Shown here: positions 33,559 to 43,484 of the stretch, in pieces
Layout of the letters: every line of letters starts with the position of its first letter
Numbering within the stretch: the first letter of the stretch is position 1
Origin: Gongronella butleri
Lineage: Eukaryota > Mucoromycota > Mucoromycetes > Mucorales > Cunninghamellaceae
Length of the DNA stretch: 64,000 nt
Direction: 5' to 3'
Assembly (NCBI GenBank): GCA_025201375.1
Contig: JAIWZP010000005.1
Location: 124,001 to 188,000 of the forward strand
Notes under the pieces: generated by a model
What the model was told of the DNA's origin: nothing
What the model saw: the letters and a program-made list of their open reading frames with translations, nothing else
Database searches by the model: none
Translations under genes and position numbers: made by a program

Positions 33559-35506
33559 ATGTTGCAGCACGCGTGTGGTTTGGTTCTTTTTTTCTTTGTG
33601 GCGGGCCTGCAGGCGCTTATGTACCCAGGCAAGCGCTTTCTACAGCAGCAGAAGTAAGCAATTTACGCGCACGGAGGCCAGGGGGCTAGAAAAAGGAGCT
33701 TGCAAGGCCTTCCCTTATCTTGTTTGCAATGCACGTGTGCACAATGACTGATTTTTTTTCCCTATATAAAAGCGACGTAAACCTTGTTGTCGCTCAGTCG
33801 TCCAAATTGCCTGCAAAATACGGCCCCTATTATTTTGACCAGCGCGTTGACCACGCCGAGGCCGCGGGTGCCACTTTTCGACAGAGAGTTTGGGTCAATT
33901 CAGATTGGTACAAGGAAGGCGGACCTGTGATTTGTATGTTCAAGCGCACGTCGCCATTTTTTTTTTTTTACTCACTTTTGTTGCATTTTATGTGCAGTGT
34001 ACAATGCCGGTGAGATGGCGGCCGATGAGCGCGCCCCATACGTGACCAATTCGTCCATGGCCATGCTGGCGCGTGAGCTGCAGGGCGTCGTCATAGTCAT
34101 GGAACACCGCAGCTATGGCCAATCGCAGCCTGGCGCGTCTTACGCGACAAAATACCTCAAAACGCTGACCACGGCCAATGCATTGGCCGACATGGCAAAC
34201 ATCATCTTGCATTTCAAGGTAAAAAAAAAAAGTCGCAGATGGCAAGATTCAGGCTCTCATTTTTGTTTCGCGCCTGGCCCAGATCCCATTGTTGGACCGC
34301 ACATTAGCGCCTCCCGAGGCAAAATGGATTGTGTATGGTGGATCATACAGTGGCAATTTGGCGGCATGGATGCGCCAGCAATACCCGGACCTGGTGCACG
34401 CAGCCGTGCCGTCGTCGGCGCCCGTGCAAATGAAATACAACTTTTATGAATATTTCTTGCCCATTCAACAGTATGGGCCGGCAAAATGCATCCGCGCCAT
34501 TGAGCACGTTGTCGCGTACGTGGACCACATCCTGTTCACGCCATTCGCCCATAGCAAGGACAAACTCAAGGCCAGGTTCGGCCTCCAGGGCGTCCACGAC
34601 GATGATTTCGCTGAAAGCAAGTTGCCTCGCCCATTTCGACGTGTGATTTATGATGGCTGACATGTGTCTTTTTTATAGTGCTTTCTGCACCGCTCGGCTA
34701 TTGGCAAGCCATGACGCCCACGGCCAACCCATTCAATGATTTCTGCGCCATTTTTGATAATACCAAGAGCGTGCACGACGAAATTGAGGCTTATGCCGGC
34801 TACATCAGCGAGTTGGTCAAATCTTTCTGCAAAGACAAGCCAGCCGTCAAGTGCATTGACTCGCATGATCCTCGCAATAACATGTACACGGATGAAAACG
34901 ATGATAATCGCCCATGGATGTATCAAGTGTGCACCGAGGTATGCAAAAAAAAAAATATATTATATAGAAAAAGGGGGACATCTCATGTCTTTTTTTTTTT
35001 TTTTTTTTTGTTCTCAGTACGCGTATTGGCAGACGGCCAATGTGCCATGGCGGCCGACGATCGTGTCGAGGATGCTGACGCCCAATTGGTATCAGCGTCA
35101 ATGCCCATACTTTTTTGGCGAGCACACGGTGCCACACCGCCCTGCATGGCGCTACACGAACCAGCACTATGATGGCTGGCACATCAAGATGAATCGCACG
35201 TACTTCCTCGACGGCGAGTGGGACCCATGGCGCACATTGAGCGTCCAGAGCAAAGACGCGCCTGCGGTGCCAACCGATGTTGACGCCAAGTATGTCGTTT
35301 TGCCGCGCGCCGTGCACCACTGGGACTTTTTCGTCACGGACACCGTGGACGACTCCATCAAGGAATTGCACAAGGACCTCGTCGACACCATGCGCAGATG
35401 GCTAAAGGAAGAGGACACTACTCCTACAAAGCCGACCGTGCCATCCAATGTCATCGAGCAGCTTCATCGACCTTTTATTTATCAAAGTCCCCTTTCCCAA
35501 CAATAA
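33559..35506 (+). CDS. Secreted S28 family serine peptidase (prolyl carboxypeptidase-like)
   Basis: S28 enzymes cleave after proline near peptide ends, outside the cell or in the vacuole. Six exons join in frame to 519 aa: 33559-33653, 33773-33933, 33998-34218, 34283-34616, 34679-34938, 35018-35506. The first exon encodes a clear signal peptide (MLQHACGLVLFFFVAGLQA). The body has the S28 start YYFDQRVDHAE, the LYNAGEM oxyanion-region motif, EHRSYGQS, and the nucleophile in VYGGSYSGNLAAW. The charge-relay Asp is in LDGEWDPWR and the His in PRAVHHWDF. Intron 4 (34617-34678) starts with GC (GCAAGT) instead of GT; the frame is closed only with this boundary. The end is hydrophilic, with no membrane anchor. 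Confidence 0.92.
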
Positions 35507-35913
35507 ACACGTGCCGAGTCGGTATTTTGCGCAAGCTAGCTTTTGCATTGCAGGCAAGAAGCGTGCAATATCCGAGTTTTTTATGCAAATCGCGGTCTTT
35601 TTTTCGCCTTTGGCGATTTCTTCACTTTTGCTGGCCCAATTGTGACATTTGTGTGACACGAAATGTGCTTCATCCTCCATGCAATCTGGCACGACTTGAT
35701 CAAAAGACACTTATCATACTAAAAGAGCTTTATTGAGGGAGAAATGAGATGTGTATATACGAGAGAGAAGAAGGAGGTGAAAGATCGCCTCAGCAAGTAA
35801 AAACAAAAGGACACCAAGCTGACCATGGCAAAAAAAAAGTTGTGGGGGATAACGTTTTTTTGAAAACGTATTGAATTTGTAAGGTCGCTTGTTGGAGTGG
35901 TGTATTTTGTCGT
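35507..35913. other. Convergent 3' spacer
   Basis: A spacer between the tail-to-tail peptidase and uS19 genes. It contains AATAAA (~35502, just at the peptidase stop) and T-rich stretches. No further gene is seen. Confidence 0.5.
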
Positions 35914-36544
35914 TTACTTGAGGGGGACGAAGCGGGAAGAGTGGGTGGCACCAATACCGGGGCGACCGTGGCGAACGGGCTTGTAGGTGATGGAGAACTC
36001 GCCAAGGTAGTAGCCGACCATCTCGGGCTTGATTTCGACCTGGTTGAAGGTCTTGCCGTTGTAGACACCGACGACGGAGCCGATCATCTCGGGGACGATG
36101 ATCATGTTGCGCAAGTGGGTCTTGACGACGGAGGGCTTCTCGCCAGTGGGAGCCTCGGTCTTGGCCTTGCGGAGCTTCTTGATCAAGCCCATGGGCTTGC
36201 GCTTAAGACCGCGCTGGAAGCGACGGCGGGCACGGCAGTGGACCAATTCCATGAACTGCTCGGACGACATGTCCAAGAGCTGGTCGAGGTCGACACCACG
36301 GTAGCTGAACTTGCGGAAAGTACGCTTGCGAGCGGGTTGTTGATCAGCCTGCAAATGAAAAAAAAAGGTGGATTAGTCGATTTCATCCTCGTAACAAATC
36401 CATCCATCCGTTGCATCGACGTGATCCATCCATCCATCGCCATCATTGATCAATTCGTCCTTGACAGCATCGTTTAGATCGCGTCGATGGGAGGGATGGA
36501 CGTGTTGTAAGATGAATCATCTATGGACAAAGCATACTTACCAT
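35914..36544 (-). CDS. RPS15: 40S ribosomal protein S15 (uS19)
   Basis: A small-subunit protein at the head of the 40S near the decoding centre. Exon 1 (36542-36544) is only the ATG start codon; exon 2 (35914-36348) carries the rest, giving 145 aa. The protein starts [20 protein letters not shown] and contains [40 protein letters not shown] and the C-terminal [20 protein letters not shown], all diagnostic of uS19. The donor GTAAGT follows the ATG immediately. The 193-nt intron holds the GGAT array, the same intron position class as in eL31 (just before ATG) and eL20 (after codon 3). An ORF running on upstream of exon 2 inside the intron is not used. Confidence 0.96.
36398..36440 (-). repeat. 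GGAT repeat array inside uS19 intron 1
   Basis: Two clusters of CCATCC on the plus strand, i.e. GGATGGATGGAT on the gene's sense strand, inside the intron that splits the start codon from the body of uS19. Confidence 0.8.
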
Positions 36545-36959
36545 AGTAATCTACAAGAAGAAAGGAAAGAGGAAGAAAAAAGCGAGGGGGACAGAGCTTG
36601 CTTGAAAAAAATAGGGCCGACCAGCAATCAGCCCGACCATGACCAAAAAAGGAAACCCCTTTTTCTGGCCCAAAATTCATGTACATCCTATTGTCACTTT
36701 TATTTTCCCGCCATCCCAACACCTAGCGCTGCTCCAAACCAATCTCTCCTGTGAATTGGCTAGCTCGGAATAGCCTGATGGTGTGTTGCACCTGTTGCAA
36801 AGGCACTGACGTGCGCCACACGCAAGTCAAGAATTCATTGTGGAAAGTCCACAAGCTCAAAATGAAAGAGTCGGTCTTTAGAATGACGCCAAACCTCCAC
36901 AAACGATGCAAACGCATTCAGAAAACACGAGTATGCCAAAACAGAGCGCACTCCATCTG

Positions 36960-37560
36960 CTCATTCGCTAGCATGGCTAATTTTCGACTGTTCTTCACAA
37001 ACGATTGTCGCGCGTAATCATAATTGCGTTGTGGAGCGTGCGCTGGCGCATCCACCGGAAAGAAATGGTCCAAGGGCATGAGTTTGATGCGGGCTAGACG
37101 CGTGTACGACGACTTTAAACGCGGTTTTTGACGCGTCTTGGTGGGCCAAAAAACGACCACATCTTTTGAAGCTCGTCATTTCCACACGGAACTCATTTTT
37201 CTCAATGATCATCCGTGTCCACTTGTGCTTTAGGTCGTGCTCTTTCTGATCGTACGCGTTTGCAGGTGCTATGGTCATTTTTCGTCGAGTGCACCTTGTA
37301 CGACAATCAAGCCCTCCATCAAAATATAGCGCGTTTATCGCCAAAATCGGTCAATCGACCCCTAGTTTTTGTGAAGTCTATAAAGGTAAATGAGTGTGCT
37401 TTACCATATGGTTGAATTGCTCGGCAATCCGCGCACTTGAATTTCTCGACCGACACTCTTCAAAAAGCCGTGGTCTTAAAATTGCCATTGCGCGCCATCC
37501 AGTGCCTAAAAAACCCCAAAAAAAAGTTCGTTAGAACGAGAAAGCGTGTAATTTGTCGAT
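36960..37560 (+). repeat. Diverged copy of dispersed repeat family R2
   Basis: Shares ordered blocks with the copies near 46, 51.7 and 57 kb: a GACGCG-rich start, TTTTCGTCGAGTG, a CGACCCCTAGTTTTTGT-like block, CATATGGTTGAATTG, and an end near GCGCGCCATCCAGT. It is more diverged than the other three. The foldback element starts ~100 bp downstream. Confidence 0.5.
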
Positions 37561-37664
37561 CAAGTGTGCAACATTCCGATGTTAGCTGTGTATTCTCTGA
37601 CAGGTGACCAAAGGCTACAAAACGTGATCTTTTATATGCTACCTGTCATGTTTCAAGTTTGCAG

Positions 37665-39260
37665 TGGAGCTCAAGAGCTATTTTTGTGCGCAAACACTGG
37701 GTCCACCTGTGATGCAAGTTTCAGGGGCACTTGTGTAATGCAAACGCGGTCAAATCGCGCTTTGTAAAAAATTGATTTTTGTGCATGCCATTTTGGCGGG
37801 GGCTGTTTGAAAAGTGGTGAAATTTTGCCACGCGTGTGAGCATCAGCATCATGGCATCGGAATGCACTTGTTTTCGGCACGAGTGCGCATCCCAATGGCA
37901 AGTAATCATCGATTAACGTAATTTTTGCTAAAATTCGATTGTTCTCGACGCCGGCCTTATTCGGTCAGTCTGAATTTTGTCAGACACACGGGATCGAGGG
38001 GGGCTTCAATTTTGTTACTTGTATCATGCCGCGACGATGCAGCAAAAGCAAGATGATCCAAGAAAAGCAAAATAATCTCAGCCAGCTGCATCTTCTGTGC
38101 CTTTTGCATTAATTGGTTTATTTGAAACCAGGTGTACTGTGTGGTATGTGTGGTACGCGTTGCCAGCTTCATTTTGACGCGTGCAGCAAGACTGCACAAT
38201 GATGTCCAAGATAGATATGCCAGATCAACAACTAAAAACAGTAATTTATTGCATTTTCGTGAGTTTGCACAGAACTATTTTTCTCAAAACCATGATCAGT
38301 ATATAGAGCACGGCGTCAAATACATTTCTGCTTCGTCGAGCAAAGATCTATAATGCCTAGAACGAAAAGGGAGACAATTAATACCTTCTTTTTCTTAAAA
38401 ATCAAAATTTCTATCACTAACCTTTCTTTCACGGCAATGGCACAAGCTACAAAATTGCAGCTGTCATCGTGCTTCACGCGTGCTGTGCGTTGAGGACAAG
38501 GTGGCATTAAAAAAAGCACGCAAAATGCAAATAACACAAAAAACACAGTGATTTGTCGCACGTCTTTTTTTTTCTAGGCCTCGTAGCGCTTCGCTGAAGT
38601 ATGAGCAAATGTGCAAGGAAGGTGCTCTACGCGTTGGTCCTTTTTCGAGAGATTTGGTTAACACCATACTCATGAAAACGCGCTTTAGCGTGTTTTATTT
38701 TTTTAAACTGGTACAGCTATCTTCCACGTCATTGGACCGCTTTGCTACTGGCGGCAAAATGGTTGCTGGCAACACGTACTACAAAATGCACCTAGTTTCA
38801 AATAGATCTATTAAAGAAAACGGCGCACAAGATACAAATAACCAGAATTATATTGCTTTTTTTTGAATCATCTTGGTTTTGCCGCATTGGAGCAGCTTGA
38901 TACAAGAAGTAAAGTTGAATCGCATCTGGATCCCGTGTGTCTGACAAAATTTCAGGCTGATCGAATAGGGTCGTTGTCGAGAGCAAACGAATTTAAGCGA
39001 AAGTCACATTAATCGATGTTTATTTGCCATTTGGACGCGCGCTCGTGACGAAACCAAGTGTATTTCGGTGCCATTATGTTGACGCACACGTGCATGGCAA
39101 AATTTCACCAGTTTTCAAAAAACCCCCGCTTAAATGGCATTCACAAAAGTCGATATTTTACGAAGCGTGATTTATCGCGTTTGCACAATACAAGTGCCCC
39201 TTAAATTTGAACCACAGGTGGACCCAGTATTTGCGCACAAAAGTAGCTATTGAGCTCCTC
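37665..39260. mobile_element. Foldback element, copy 1 (long inverted repeats)
   Basis: The left arm, from GGAGCTCAAGAGCTATTTTT, is mirrored by the right arm ending near 39260. Over at least ~450 bp the two arms align by eye with perhaps three quarters of positions equal (e.g. GGGTCCACCTGTG, GGGGCACTTGT, TGAATGCCATTT, GTCAGACACACGGGATC in both). Weaker pairing continues inward toward ~38.2 and 38.8 kb. The middle (38.2-38.75 kb) shows no transposase. Most likely a non-autonomous foldback-type DNA transposon. The same element recurs at 59.9-61.3 kb. Target duplications could not be fixed. Confidence 0.7.
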
Positions 39261-39695
39261 TGTAGACTAGATATTTGGCGTTCAGCATCCAAAAATCATT
39301 TTTTACACGAGATTCGCTGAATGCATGGTGGGCACCTAAAGGGGCGCTATATTTGCGACCTGAGCAGTAACACGAGCGCCAGACATTGATCTGTACGCTA
39401 AACTGGCAGCAGGGGACGCAATAGAACAAAAAAAATAAATTGCAACAAAATATCGACATTGCCAGCGACAGTAATGCAACCGGTGCCATGAACCCATCGC
39501 AGACCACGGCACCAGGAACCTGGTTCACGCGCAATTCACCCGGGTAAGTTTAGACGACAAAATGTCGTGGCCTTGATTGGCTAATTTCGTTTTTTATTTT
39601 TCCACTGCGACTTTTTGCATCAAAAAGCTCAGCTTGTCAGTACCGCTTTGTTTCCTTGTTCTTTGTCTTTGTCCCCCGTCGATCCAAATAATACC

Positions 39696-40161
39696 ATGGG
39701 CAAGAGCACGGAAGCAACCATGCACAACCCTTTCTTTGGAAAGGCGTCCGAGGTGCACGCGTTGACGCGTGGCGAGGAGGAGGCCTGCTTCAAGGAGCTC
39801 AAGGGCAAGGCGCTCAAGCACTGCGACGACCTCGTGAAAGGTACGCAATTGAGCATGACGGGCGCTGTATTTACCCCAATTGCCCTTTTTTTATTTTGAA
39901 CAGATTTTGTGAATTGCAGCAAGGAGCACAATATCACCGTGATGTGGACGTGCCGGCAAAAGCTCAAGGACATGAACAATTGCTTGAACGAATGGTAAAG
40001 CCAGATGGATTGTCGTGCCCTAGCACTTTTGACTTACGCACCCTGGTCACTTTGACTTTTATAGGACAACAAGGGAGGAATTGGACAAATTAAAGCTAGA
40101 AAAGCTGGCAGCCAAGCGTGCCGAGCAACGACAGCAATCCCAGCAGCAGCAGCAACAATAG
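39696..40161 (+). CDS. CMC1: CMC1-type twin CX9C protein, cytochrome c oxidase assembly
   Basis: A small copper-binding protein of the mitochondrial intermembrane space involved in complex IV assembly. Exons 39696-39840, 39904-39994 and 40065-40161 join in frame to 110 aa. Two CX9C pairs, HC-DDLVKDFVN-C and C-RQKLKDMNN-C, are separated by 11 residues (SKEHNITVMWT), the twin-CX9C helical hairpin of the Cmc1 family. Another Cys lies 11 residues before the first pair. There is no cleavable presequence, as expected for Mia40 import substrates. The C-terminus is a Gln-rich tail. It is 108 bp upstream of the reductase gene on the same strand. The family is clear; Cmc1 versus Cmc2 is less certain. 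Confidence 0.88.
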
Positions 40162-40268
40162 ACAAAATAAAAATTGCATTCATGTTTGATCCCATTTTCA
40201 TCGAGCCCGCCCTTTTTCTCTCCCACCCCTCCTTTTTTTTGCTTTCTCTCTCCCTTTTTTTTATTTTG

Positions 40269-41155
40269 ATGCTTGACATGGATTCTTTGACCAAGACTGT
40301 GCGCGACCCGCACACCTACGACCTTTTCATGGTGGTCTATTGGCTGGTACCAGTGTTTTTCGTTATTGCTCTCCTTGTCGTCGACGCACCCTATGGTAAG
40401 AAAGAGCAAAAAGTGGGCACGCCCGAGCGAAAAAAAAGAAAACTTGACACGGCGCCCTTGCAGGCCGCTTTGGCTCGCGCTTTGGCTTTGAATTCGGCTT
40501 CAGCCGCCGGACGTCCAAGTTTGCATGGATGAGCATGGAGGCGGTGTCACCTTTGGTGCTGTACGCGACGCTGAATTCGGTGCTTGGACTGGACACAAGC
40601 GCGTGGACAAGCGGCCAGGCCCTGTGCATTGCGCTTTGGACGGTGCATTACGTCAATCGATCGGTGATTCATCCTCTGCGATGCACGTCGATGGCGCCAA
40701 TGCACGCGCTTGCGTGGCTGATGGCCATTGTGTTCAACATCATCAACGGGTACACCAATGGCTACTGGCTGGCGACACACACCGTTGATCTGGCGCATTG
40801 GCGCGTCGTGGTGGGCGCAGCATTGTGGCTCGCCGGCCTCGTCGGCAACATTTATCACGACAATCTCCTATTTTCGCTGCGCAAGCGCACCACCGCCAAG
40901 GAGAGCGGCAAAAAGCGCTATGTGATTCCAAGGGGCGGTCTCTTCCACTGGCTGTCAGCGCCAAATTACGTCGCAGAGACCGTCGAGTGGATCGGCTTTT
41001 ATATCATTTGCGGTGACAGCACGCCCGCGCTCTTGTTTGCTCTCAGCACGGCCGCCAATCTGCTCCCACGCGCCTACAGCACGCACCAATGGTACAAAAA
41101 GACCTTTAGTACCTATCCCAAGCAGCGCAGGGCCATCATCCCCTACGTGTTTTAG
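40269..41155 (+). CDS. Steroid 5-alpha-reductase-like membrane enzyme
   Basis: 3-oxo-5-alpha-steroid 4-dehydrogenase family enzymes reduce a double bond of steroid or related lipid substrates with NADPH in the ER membrane. Exons 40269-40395 and 40464-41155 join in frame to 272 aa, the normal length. Several hydrophobic segments are seen (VVYWLVPVFFVIALLVV, IALWTVHYVNRSVIHPLR, LAWLMAIVFNIINGYTNGYW, VVVGAALWLAGLVG, VEWIGFYIICG). Typical blocks are APYGRFGSRFG, the C-terminal YVIPRGGLFHWLSAPNYVAE, and PRAYSTHQWYKKTFSTYPKQRRAIIPYVF, close to the SRD5A1/2-DET2 end. A second Met at residue 4 could also start. The substrate in fungi is unknown. DAP1, another sterol-linked gene, lies 1.4 kb downstream. 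Confidence 0.9.
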
Positions 41156-41316
41156 CCAAATTCACCAAAATAAAATAAAATAAAAAAATCGCGGGCAAGC
41201 AGTCTCCACAATCAAGCCAACATGAACATTGATCTTCTGTCCAGTGCAACGTCACGCTGCTTGTTTTGATCACGTCATTTTCGATCCGTCCCGTTTAATT
41301 TAATAACCTGTAAATT

Positions 41317-42309
41317 TTATTCTTGTTCGACTTGTTCGACTTTTCGACGGCCTCTTCTTGGGGTGACAATGCCCAATTGCTTCCTGCGCAATCTCTCGCG
41401 TCGCATGACTTCCATTCTATAATGATTCCACAGGTCTTTTGGATGTCTAAGCGAATTGAGTTCCTCCCTGACCTTTTGCATCGATTTGAGGCGCTGGTAC
41501 GCGTTGTAGACGCTCTTGACCTCCTCGTCGTTCCATTCCGAGCGATCATACGCAGGATCAAGCTTGTAGCGGTAGTGGTGGGAAAGATGTCTGCTGCTTC
41601 GCGGGCTGTTGATGGCCGTTTTGATTTTCAAAAAGTCGGCGTCGCCAAATTCACGGACGGCGCCAAGGATGGCGAGATCCTCTTCCTTTGTAAACTTGCC
41701 CTTGACGGTGGGCGCCACCTGCCAGCGGAAGCGTTCGAGGCATTGGCGCGGCGACCGCGTGCCCATGAGGGCGGAGACTTGTTGCCAATTGCCGTGCTGC
41801 AGCATGGGCGTAGACAAGATGCTTGTGAATTTGGCCTTTTCTTCGTCGGACCAGCGGCCGCGATTGAAGCGCGGGTTGACCGAGTGGAACCAGCGCATGC
41901 GGATATCGGTGAGCGTGCGTGGACGCGGCAATTGCGCCTGGATGGTATCCCACTGGATCTGGTCGGCTGGCTTGCCTTCAGTCAGCTTGCGCAGAGCCTC
42001 GGATTCGTCATTTTCCCAAGGTCCACGCGTCACAGACTGGTCAAACAGCATTTTGCACCGCGAATAGATGGTAACAACCGCACGTTCAGGGAAATAACGC
42101 TTGGCAATATACGAATAGGCCAGCCCGTGCATCTGCACGGCGTCCTCGAGCTTCTCGGTATCGGCGGCCGTCCATTCGCGTCGTGACCGCGTTTGTTCCA
42201 AGTGATTCTTCTGTGTTTGTCGCACCGCCTGCGTCACAGCGCTGGAAAGGCATCGTTTCCCTTGTGCCTGGATATGTAGCCGCCCAAACGCCTTGGCAAG
42301 CGAAAGCAT
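41317..42309 (-). CDS. Multi-Myb-repeat protein with mitochondrial-like N-terminus
   Basis: A single-exon ORF of 330 aa with four to five Myb/SANT-like repeats: RREWTAADTEKLEDAVQ, RGPWENDESEALRKL, RGRWSDEEKAKFTSIL, KGKFTKEEDLAILGAV and SEWNDEEVKSVYNAY, each followed by a helix pair with Trp/Phe spacing. Myb repeats bind DNA. The first ~30 residues (MLSLAKAFGRLHIQAQGKRCLSS split by basic and hydroxylated residues, no acids) look like a mitochondrial presequence. So it may act on mitochondrial DNA rather than in the nucleus; this is inference. The basic tail is RRERLRRKQLGIVTPRRGRR. It is intronless, unusual here. Not assigned to a named family. Confidence 0.78.
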   Translation of the reverse strand: MLSLAKAFGRLHIQAQGKRCLSSAVTQAVRQTQKNHLEQTRSRREWTAADTEKLEDAVQMHGLAYSYIAKRYFPERAVVTIYSRCKMLFDQSVTRGPWENDESEALRKLTEGKPADQIQWDTIQAQLPRPRTLTDIRMRWFHSVNPRFNRGRWSDEEKAKFTSILSTPMLQHGNWQQVSALMGTRSPRQCLERFRWQVAPTVKGKFTKEEDLAILGAVREFGDADFLKIKTAINSPRSSRHLSHHYRYKLDPAYDRSEWNDEEVKSVYNAYQRLKSMQKVREELNSLRHPKDLWNHYRMEVMRRERLRRKQLGIVTPRRGRRKVEQVEQE

Positions 42310-42585
42310 AGTAAAAACAGACAGAAAAAACGGACAAAAGAAAGGAAAGGCTCGGCCCGTGTCGGCCTTTTGAAAGGGCCGGGTTTTTCATGTGCTGCGC
42401 GCTTCCAACTCCATCGCCCCATCCAGCCTTTTGTAATCCCCCCCTTTTTTTTTTTGGCTTGCTTTTTACTTTTTCTTTGTCTTTTTGCCTTTTTATTTTC
42501 TCGAATAAAATATGTCCAACAGGTAATATTTTGTCGTTTTTAGCCGTTTTATGCGTTTAAACTCACTTTGACGCCAAGTAGAACC

Positions 42586-43256
42586 ATGAACACCACCTTC
42601 AACACGCTCCTCTCGCAAGTCAAAGGTAAAGCTTGGCAGGCCGCAAAAGTGACGACCATGGCGAAAAAGCGCTCTGACCTTTTTTTTCTTTTTCTTACAA
42701 TTAGAAAACCCTCTCAATTGGGCGCTCATTGCGGTGCTCGCATACATTGCGAAATCGTACGTGCAATCGTCCGCACCGGCCAAACTCGAGGCCAAGCACC
42801 CTGCTGTACTGCTATTCAAGAATTATACGCCCGTCGACTTGCTGCCATTTGATGGTCTGCACAAGGAGCACGACAAGCGCATCCTCATGGCCGTCAATGG
42901 CAGTGTGTACGACGTCACCAAGGGTGCCAGCTTCTATGGCCCTGGTAAGAAAGAAAAAGAAATGACAAAAGAGACACAAATGGGATCGATTTCTCATGGT
43001 CCAATCTGCTTTTTGTTTATCTGTGCTCCCTTTTTTAGAGGGTCCCTATGCCAACTTTGCCGGCCACGATGCGTCGCGCGGCCTTGCCAAGCATTCGTTC
43101 GATAAGGACATGGTGGCGGATCCTGCGGGCCCCATTGACAAGCTGGAGGATCTCACTGCCGACGAATGGGAGGCCCTGCGTGAATGGGAGCAACATTTTG
43201 CTACAAAATATCTTTTGGTCGGCAAGCTTGTGGAGAACGAAACAGAACAGCGATGA
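42586..43256 (+). CDS. DAP1: DAP1, membrane-associated progesterone receptor (MAPR) family
   Basis: A cytochrome b5-like heme-binding protein that supports cytochrome P450 Erg11 in sterol synthesis. Exons 42586-42625, 42705-42944 and 43039-43256 join in frame to 165 aa. An N-terminal membrane segment (NWALIAVLAYIAKSYV, ~18-33) anchors it. The heme domain has FKNYTPVDLLPFDGLHKEH, RILMAVNGSVYDVTKGASFYGP and YANFAGHDASRGLAKHSFD; the tyrosines in FYGPEGPY and VYDV are the likely heme ligand region of MAPR proteins (no histidine pair as in true b5). The second intron falls exactly between FYGP and EGPY. It sits between the Myb gene (divergent) and the F-box gene. The assignment is firm. Confidence 0.93.
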
Positions 43257-43484
43257 TCATGTGGTCGTGTCATGCAAAAAACAAAAAAAAAGCGAAATCT
43301 CCCCCTCCCCTTGTTTTTTTTTTCCCTCTCTTTTTCCTTTTTTTTTTCTCGTCAACCCAACAGCTTGTCTCTTTTTTACCCCTCCTTGTTGCTCACGGTC
43401 ACCCGTCTCTTTTTCGTTTGTTCGTCCTGTTTTCTCTTTGCGTTCCACGCTCTCACTCGAAAATAAAGCCCGCTTTCTCTCTTT

